DNA of 64,000 nucleotides from Lineus longissimus. Lineage: Eukaryota; Nemertea; Pilidiophora; Heteronemertea; Lineidae. A program made the translations under genes and the position numbers. The stretch's first letter is position 1, and each line of letters opens with the position of its first letter. The stretch lies in the NCBI RefSeq assembly GCF_910592395.1, contig NC_088308.1, positions 1,240,001 through 1,304,000 on the forward strand. Reading direction: 5' to 3'. The notes under the pieces were generated by a model. That model did not search any database, had not been told where the DNA came from, and was given only the letters and a program-made list of their open reading frames with translations. Shown one piece after another: positions 59,786 to 64,000 of the stretch.

Positions 59786-62216
59786 TTATCTTTGGAGAAT
59801 TTTCTCCACAATGTCCACGATTGCTTGTCGTGTGGAAGACTGAGGAAAGAGGTCGATGAAACTTTTTCCATCCTCCAGACTCTGTGTAAGCTGTGGATCA
59901 AGGGGGATGCATCCTGGAGAAAAGAAAGTATGTGTAGGCCCAAGGCAGAGAAAACAATGCATACAAGTTTATTTTCACAGGTTTCTTCATAAAGTCTGTT
60001 ATGAATATTCAGATTTACAATCTGACTAAAGCTCACTGTAGCAGATCCAGTATGACTGTGAACCAGACCATGTAACATCTGAATTGTCTATTCTACTTGG
60101 GATGGTCAATCACTCAAGCAAACCAAATGCACTGGCTGCCAAATAGAGCCCATACACTCACCTAAGAAAGGCACTTTTCCTTGCTCAGCTAACAGTTCGC
60201 CACCGCCCTTTGAGAACACATTCGTACATTCCTAAAATTTAAAAGAAAATGATTGAGAATCTACATTTGTAAAGGGGGCATTTGCCTGCAATTCTATTTG
60301 AAGATCTTCATCATATCTAACTGCACATGTACATGTTATGTACAGAAGGGAAACAACAATCAAACTTTGATTGAGCATCTCAATGAAGGACAGCCCCATC
60401 ACTCTCAAATACTCTGACAGCACAAGTCTTCTTTATTCATCCTGTACATAAAACTGACTTGGAGCCCTCCCACCACTTTCAAATCCTGAGTTCTGCCCTG
60501 AGCAGCATACTTACTGAACAGTGGGAACAAACAAAGCCACTCATATTCTCCACAATGCCAATCACAGGTATTCGAGTCTTCTTACAGAATGTTAGTTCTC
60601 TTCTCACGTCACCAACTGCCACTGCCTGGAAACAGCATCAAAATGAATGGTATGGTTTCATAACTTGGCCAGTTTAGATTGATACTACCAATTACCACTT
60701 CACTGAATGCTTACCACATCAAGTAAACAGAAGAGCTAAATGAGTAGACATAGGCTGACCATAGCAGAGCAGTGGCTCATACCTGAGGTGTTGTGACAAG
60801 AATAGCACCATCTGGATTACACTTTTTGATATTTTCCACCACAGTGATATGTTCATCGGACGTTCCTGGAGGAGTGTCGATAACTAAGTAGTCGAGATCT
60901 CTCCAATAGACATCTTCTATGAATTGTTTGATCATGGCTGAAAACCAGAGAAGAAAGTTAATTACATGAGGTGCACCTGCTTGTTGCACATCACTAGCTG
61001 AAAATGTTTCATCACCAAGAAGCTTCAGGTTTTTGCTTTTAGTAATAAGAAGCTATTGCATACGATTCACCTATGTCATCGTAGCCTATGCTGTCACTCA
61101 TGCAGGTAGCTTACCATTCTTCTTTGGTCCCCTCCAAATAACAGCTTCATCTTTTGATGATAAGAGGAATCCTATAGACATGACACCAACCTGTTGGTCC
61201 TTATCGGCAAACACTGGAACCCAGCTGGAGGATGAGAGAGATAGATGTGATTTGAGTGACTGATATTCTCCCACCTGCTGAATGTTAATCCAATAATTTA
61301 GAGTGGGATCCAAAGGAATTGGTCACTCATATAGTGTTTACTTGCAATTGACCAGAGAATGTTTTTTGAAACTTACCAGCAAACCACTGGGATGCACTAG
61401 TACGTGCTAATGAGAGAAGTCAAGTGTTAACTTCTCAGGCTTCTCAACATAGAAACGGACCTACCCATCTGGACACTGGTGAACATCCTGGTTTTCAACA
61501 TTGAACATCCGTGGTATACTTGGGCCACAAAGGTCAACATCAAGGATCCCTACCTATAATAGATGATAAGAGAATATTTTCATGTTGTTGTTATCATATC
61601 AAGGATGTGATGGTGACAAGCAGTTAGCTTTGGTGTACAATGACACTTAGTTTGAGATCAAAGGATTATGCGTTACTTTTAATCTTGTCACTATGTTTCA
61701 AATTGAGATTACTAGAAGATTAGAAGATAGACTTGTATTAACATGAAACTGGACTACTAGTACTCTTTTTGTTTATGCTAACCTTCTTTCCTGCCTGCTT
61801 TAGCCCAAGGACAAGCTGTGTAGCGAATGTGCTCTTTCCAACTCCACCTTTCCCTGACAACACCAGGATGACATGCTTCACACTTGCCAGGTTATTACGG
61901 GGTGCAGCACTTTCTGTTTCTGGAAAAAATATAAAGTAACATTCATGTCATATTTGTTTAGTACATGTAGATGCCGCCAGATGGTAGGTGAGGTTGTGAC
62001 TGTACATTTTACTAAGGCTATCCTATAGGTATAAATTGGAGTGGAAACACACAAATATCAAATAGTATGATTCCTTTGAAGTTATGTGATTGTGATTGTC
62101 TAATGTATTTTTACGTGTTAAGTAGATCGAGAAGTATAATCAAGTCCCTGCAATGACAGGATTGCATAAATATTGAAGAAAAATAGAAAATCATGTTTAC
62201 CCATGGTCGCAGCCAT
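59786..62216 (-). CDS. NUBP2: Cytosolic Fe-S cluster assembly factor NUBP2 (Mrp/NBP35 P-loop ATPase)
   Basis: Scaffold ATPase that, with NUBP1, assembles 4Fe-4S clusters for cytosolic and nuclear proteins. Eight coding exons: 62216-62201, 61919-61783, 61553-61465, 61224-61115, 60937-60783, 60625-60515, 60231-60162, 59913-59786. Phases agree, giving 271 residues, the same as human. Landmarks: deviant Walker [12 protein letters not shown] (residues 26-36), [16 protein letters not shown] (Walker A' region), [32 protein letters not shown] (Walker B region), [11 protein letters not shown], and [19 protein letters not shown], carrying the CxxC that bridges a cluster in the dimer. No N-terminal four-Cys cluster is present, separating it from NUBP1. 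A second in-frame ATG (Met5) closes the first exon. Confidence 0.97.
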
Positions 62217-62524
62217 ATTGAATCTCGCGAGTAGTCGCGAGAAGTGAGCCAGGATGCCGCTAAACAGCGTCCACCAGCGTCCACCAGGTTTAAACGAATT
62301 ATTTACAGTCAACAAAATAAAAACCAAATATCATGAAATTTTTAGGAAATGTGTTTTATGGTGTACTTATTACGTTTATGGCTACTAAATTTTATTTTGA
62401 TGACTTTATACCTGACTTTAAACCTGGTGGACGCTGGTGGACGCTGGTTGACGCCGTTTAGGATGACTGCGAGAAGTACTAAAGTGACCTTGACCGGTTG
62501 GAAGTTCGGATTTTTTGGTGAAAA
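62217..62524. promoter_or_regulatory. Bidirectional NUBP2 / MXRA7-like promoter with long inverted repeat
   Basis: 308 bp separate the divergent start codons. Inside, 62260-62294 (CTAAACAGCGTCCACCAGCG and onward to GGTTTAAA) is the inverted counterpart of 62417-62461. The arms contain a tandem GCGTCCACCA unit, two copies on the left and three related copies on the right. The arms could form a hairpin of over 30 bp with a 122-nt loop; it may be a small foldback element inserted in the promoter. Confidence 0.65.
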
Positions 62525-63338
62525 ATGAATGAAATATCGGCGATTTTAGACACTTTAATGGACGAGAATGTCCTCTATACTCTTTCAATCGTGGCGGTAT
62601 CATCTATAGCTACTATTGGTGCCGTTTTTGCTGGTTACAAAGTTGTATTTCGGAAGAAAGAAGATCGTTTATTGGCGTCGCCTGCTAACGACGCTGGTTC
62701 AACATGCCCAACCATGACCACTGGAAAACGGCTGCAAGGCCAAGGACATGAAGGAGGAGCAGTAAAGCATAGCAAATGCGATGGTGTAAAGAAGTCCGCT
62801 CAAAAGGATGAAGGGGAAAATGCTGTTGATGATGGCGAGTATGGGCAGCCAGTATATATAGGCCTAAAGTTGGAGATTTTCATTCATTCAATCAATGCAA
62901 TACTCACCATGCTCGCTGCAGTGCATGGGTCTGCAGTACACATTGCAGCATACTTTTTTTCGGGTTACTGTTTAATGTCTATTTATTACTTGTCATTCCC
63001 TATCATTATGTTATTGCAGTTCTGTGAATGTGTTTGTACTGTGTATTTCAGGTTTTTCTGAAGAAGATGAACCCCCAGCACTCGTATCTGCCAATCAAGA
63101 ACCAGACAGGGATCCTTTTGAATACTGTGAGCATATTCAGGGTGAAGTGAAGAAGATCAGACAAAACCTTGCCACAAAGAAAATCCAGGAGGCCATGACA
63201 CAAGATCAGATTGACGAGGAACGTGATGCTCAAAGAAAGCAGCTGGAGGCAATATTCTCTATGATGGCAGAGGAAAATGATAAATTTGGCATTCAGTCCC
63301 TTGACGATATTCAAACCCAGATGGGTCTGTATGTCTGA
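62525..63338 (+). CDS. MXRA7-like single-pass membrane protein
   Basis: Two exons, 62525-62834 and 63052-63338, giving about 198 residues. The N-terminus has one hydrophobic segment (about residues 15-40, LYTLSIVAVSSIATIGAVFA) followed by a basic stop-transfer (RKKEDR). The middle is low-complexity and acidic. The C-terminal domain DEERDAQRKQLEAIFSMMAE followed by ENDKFGIQSLDDIQTQMGLY matches the conserved end of matrix-remodelling-associated protein 7, whose molecular role is poorly known. The acceptor at 63051 requires a phase-1 donor. The best fit is GATG|GCGAGT at 62834, a GC-AG intron; the GT alternative GATG|GTGTAA upstream is weaker. Confidence 0.75.
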
Positions 63339-64000
63339 AACCTCTTACTTACAAGCAATAAGCCCAAGGACTTCTGGTGGTTTCTGCTATCAAAGAGGCT
63401 ACTGATGAAAGACATTCATCTGGGAAGAGTATTATAATTTCTGGACACTGATACGTATTAAAAAGTTATTCGAACTGAAGAACATGAAAACCTTTATAAA
63501 CCAGGACAATTACAATTGCATTGATATCAATGTTTTATGTCAGTGAGGGACTTCATTTTCTCAAGGTAAAACATTTCAGTATCATTTATGCATAATAAGA
63601 AAAGTAACAATATGCAACCATGGTATTTCAAAGTTCCCAGTTATTGCTTTGATATCAAAGATCACCCAGAGTCCGGGGTGGTTCTGGAAGAGCTTAGTGT
63701 CAAAAGACCTAAGCATCAGTGTACTAATCACTGTTTAGGATTTTGGACACTAAGCTTTAGTCACTTATTAGTCAAGACTCTAGTATGCGCATTTCATCCG
63801 TCCAAGTGAATTAGTATTGGCATATTTTACCAAAGATTTCAATGAGTTCTTTCTGAAATTCTAAAATTTGATTGCGAATGTACATGTATGGCATAAAAGG
63901 GCAGTTCTAAAAACTCAGTTTGTCAGTTTGAATTTTTTTTTTTTTAAATGGGAAGATAAAAACCCTAATACATTGTAGAGCCATTCCTGATTATGAAGTG
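63339..64000 (+). other. 3'UTR/downstream of MXRA7-like gene
   Basis: No further gene recognised. No canonical AATAAA was found before the window end, so the transcript may end beyond it or use a variant signal. A T-rich run lies near 63935. Confidence 0.4.

Overview
This window is nuclear DNA from an intron-rich animal: protein-coding exons with GT-AG introns, AATAAA polyadenylation signals, tRNA-derived SINEs, MITEs and minisatellites. The gene set is bilaterian: eEF2K, EIF3D, a STYXL1-like phosphatase, SAC3D1, an executioner caspase, NUBP2 and an MXRA7-like protein. Gene spacing, repeat types and abundant ACATGTA-type sequence suggest a marine invertebrate, perhaps a lophotrochozoan. The species cannot be fixed from this sequence.

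Layout. 1.4-14.3 kb (+): eEF2K, the calmodulin-dependent alpha-kinase that phosphorylates eEF2, with about 13 coding exons. It also has a candidate truncated-isoform terminal exon and a duplicated pair of small exons in its regulatory linker. 14.3-21.3 kb: probable long 3'UTR and intergenic DNA, with one unassigned short coding-like exon. 21.3 kb (-): tRNA-Leu(UAA). 21.6-24.8 kb: a 3.1-kb interval bounded by inverted repeats and packed with nested elements, ending just upstream of EIF3D. 24.8-31.8 kb (+): EIF3D, 13 coding exons, with two H/ACA snoRNA-like paralogs in one intron. 32.4-35 kb: a 57-bp/114-bp higher-order minisatellite, a tRNA-like element and a 92-bp tandem repeat. 36.7-44.2 kb (-): a four-exon gene for a roughly 1,467-residue protein, with a giant Lys/Asp/Ser repeat domain followed by an inactive rhodanese domain and a catalytically intact dual-specificity phosphatase domain (STYXL1-like). 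44.2-50.5 kb: gene-poor, with a second copy of a dispersed repeat.

51.1-63.3 kb is compact. SAC3D1 (-) and a caspase (+) are head to head, 412 bp apart. The caspase and NUBP2 (-) converge. NUBP2 and an MXRA7-like gene (+) are head to head across about 308 bp that holds a long inverted repeat.

Functionally, eEF2K (elongation brake) and EIF3D (initiation and cap binding) both act in translation. SAC3D1 belongs to the SAC3/GANP family, NUBP2 works in cytosolic Fe-S protein assembly, and the caspase executes apoptosis. The most distinctive gene is the phosphatase: its human homologue is a pseudophosphatase, whereas this copy keeps the HCx5R motif, has a huge charged repeat region, and carries an internal N-myristoylation-type start. 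All exon models come from reading frame continuity, splice consensus and remembered family sequence; no alignment or transcript data were available.
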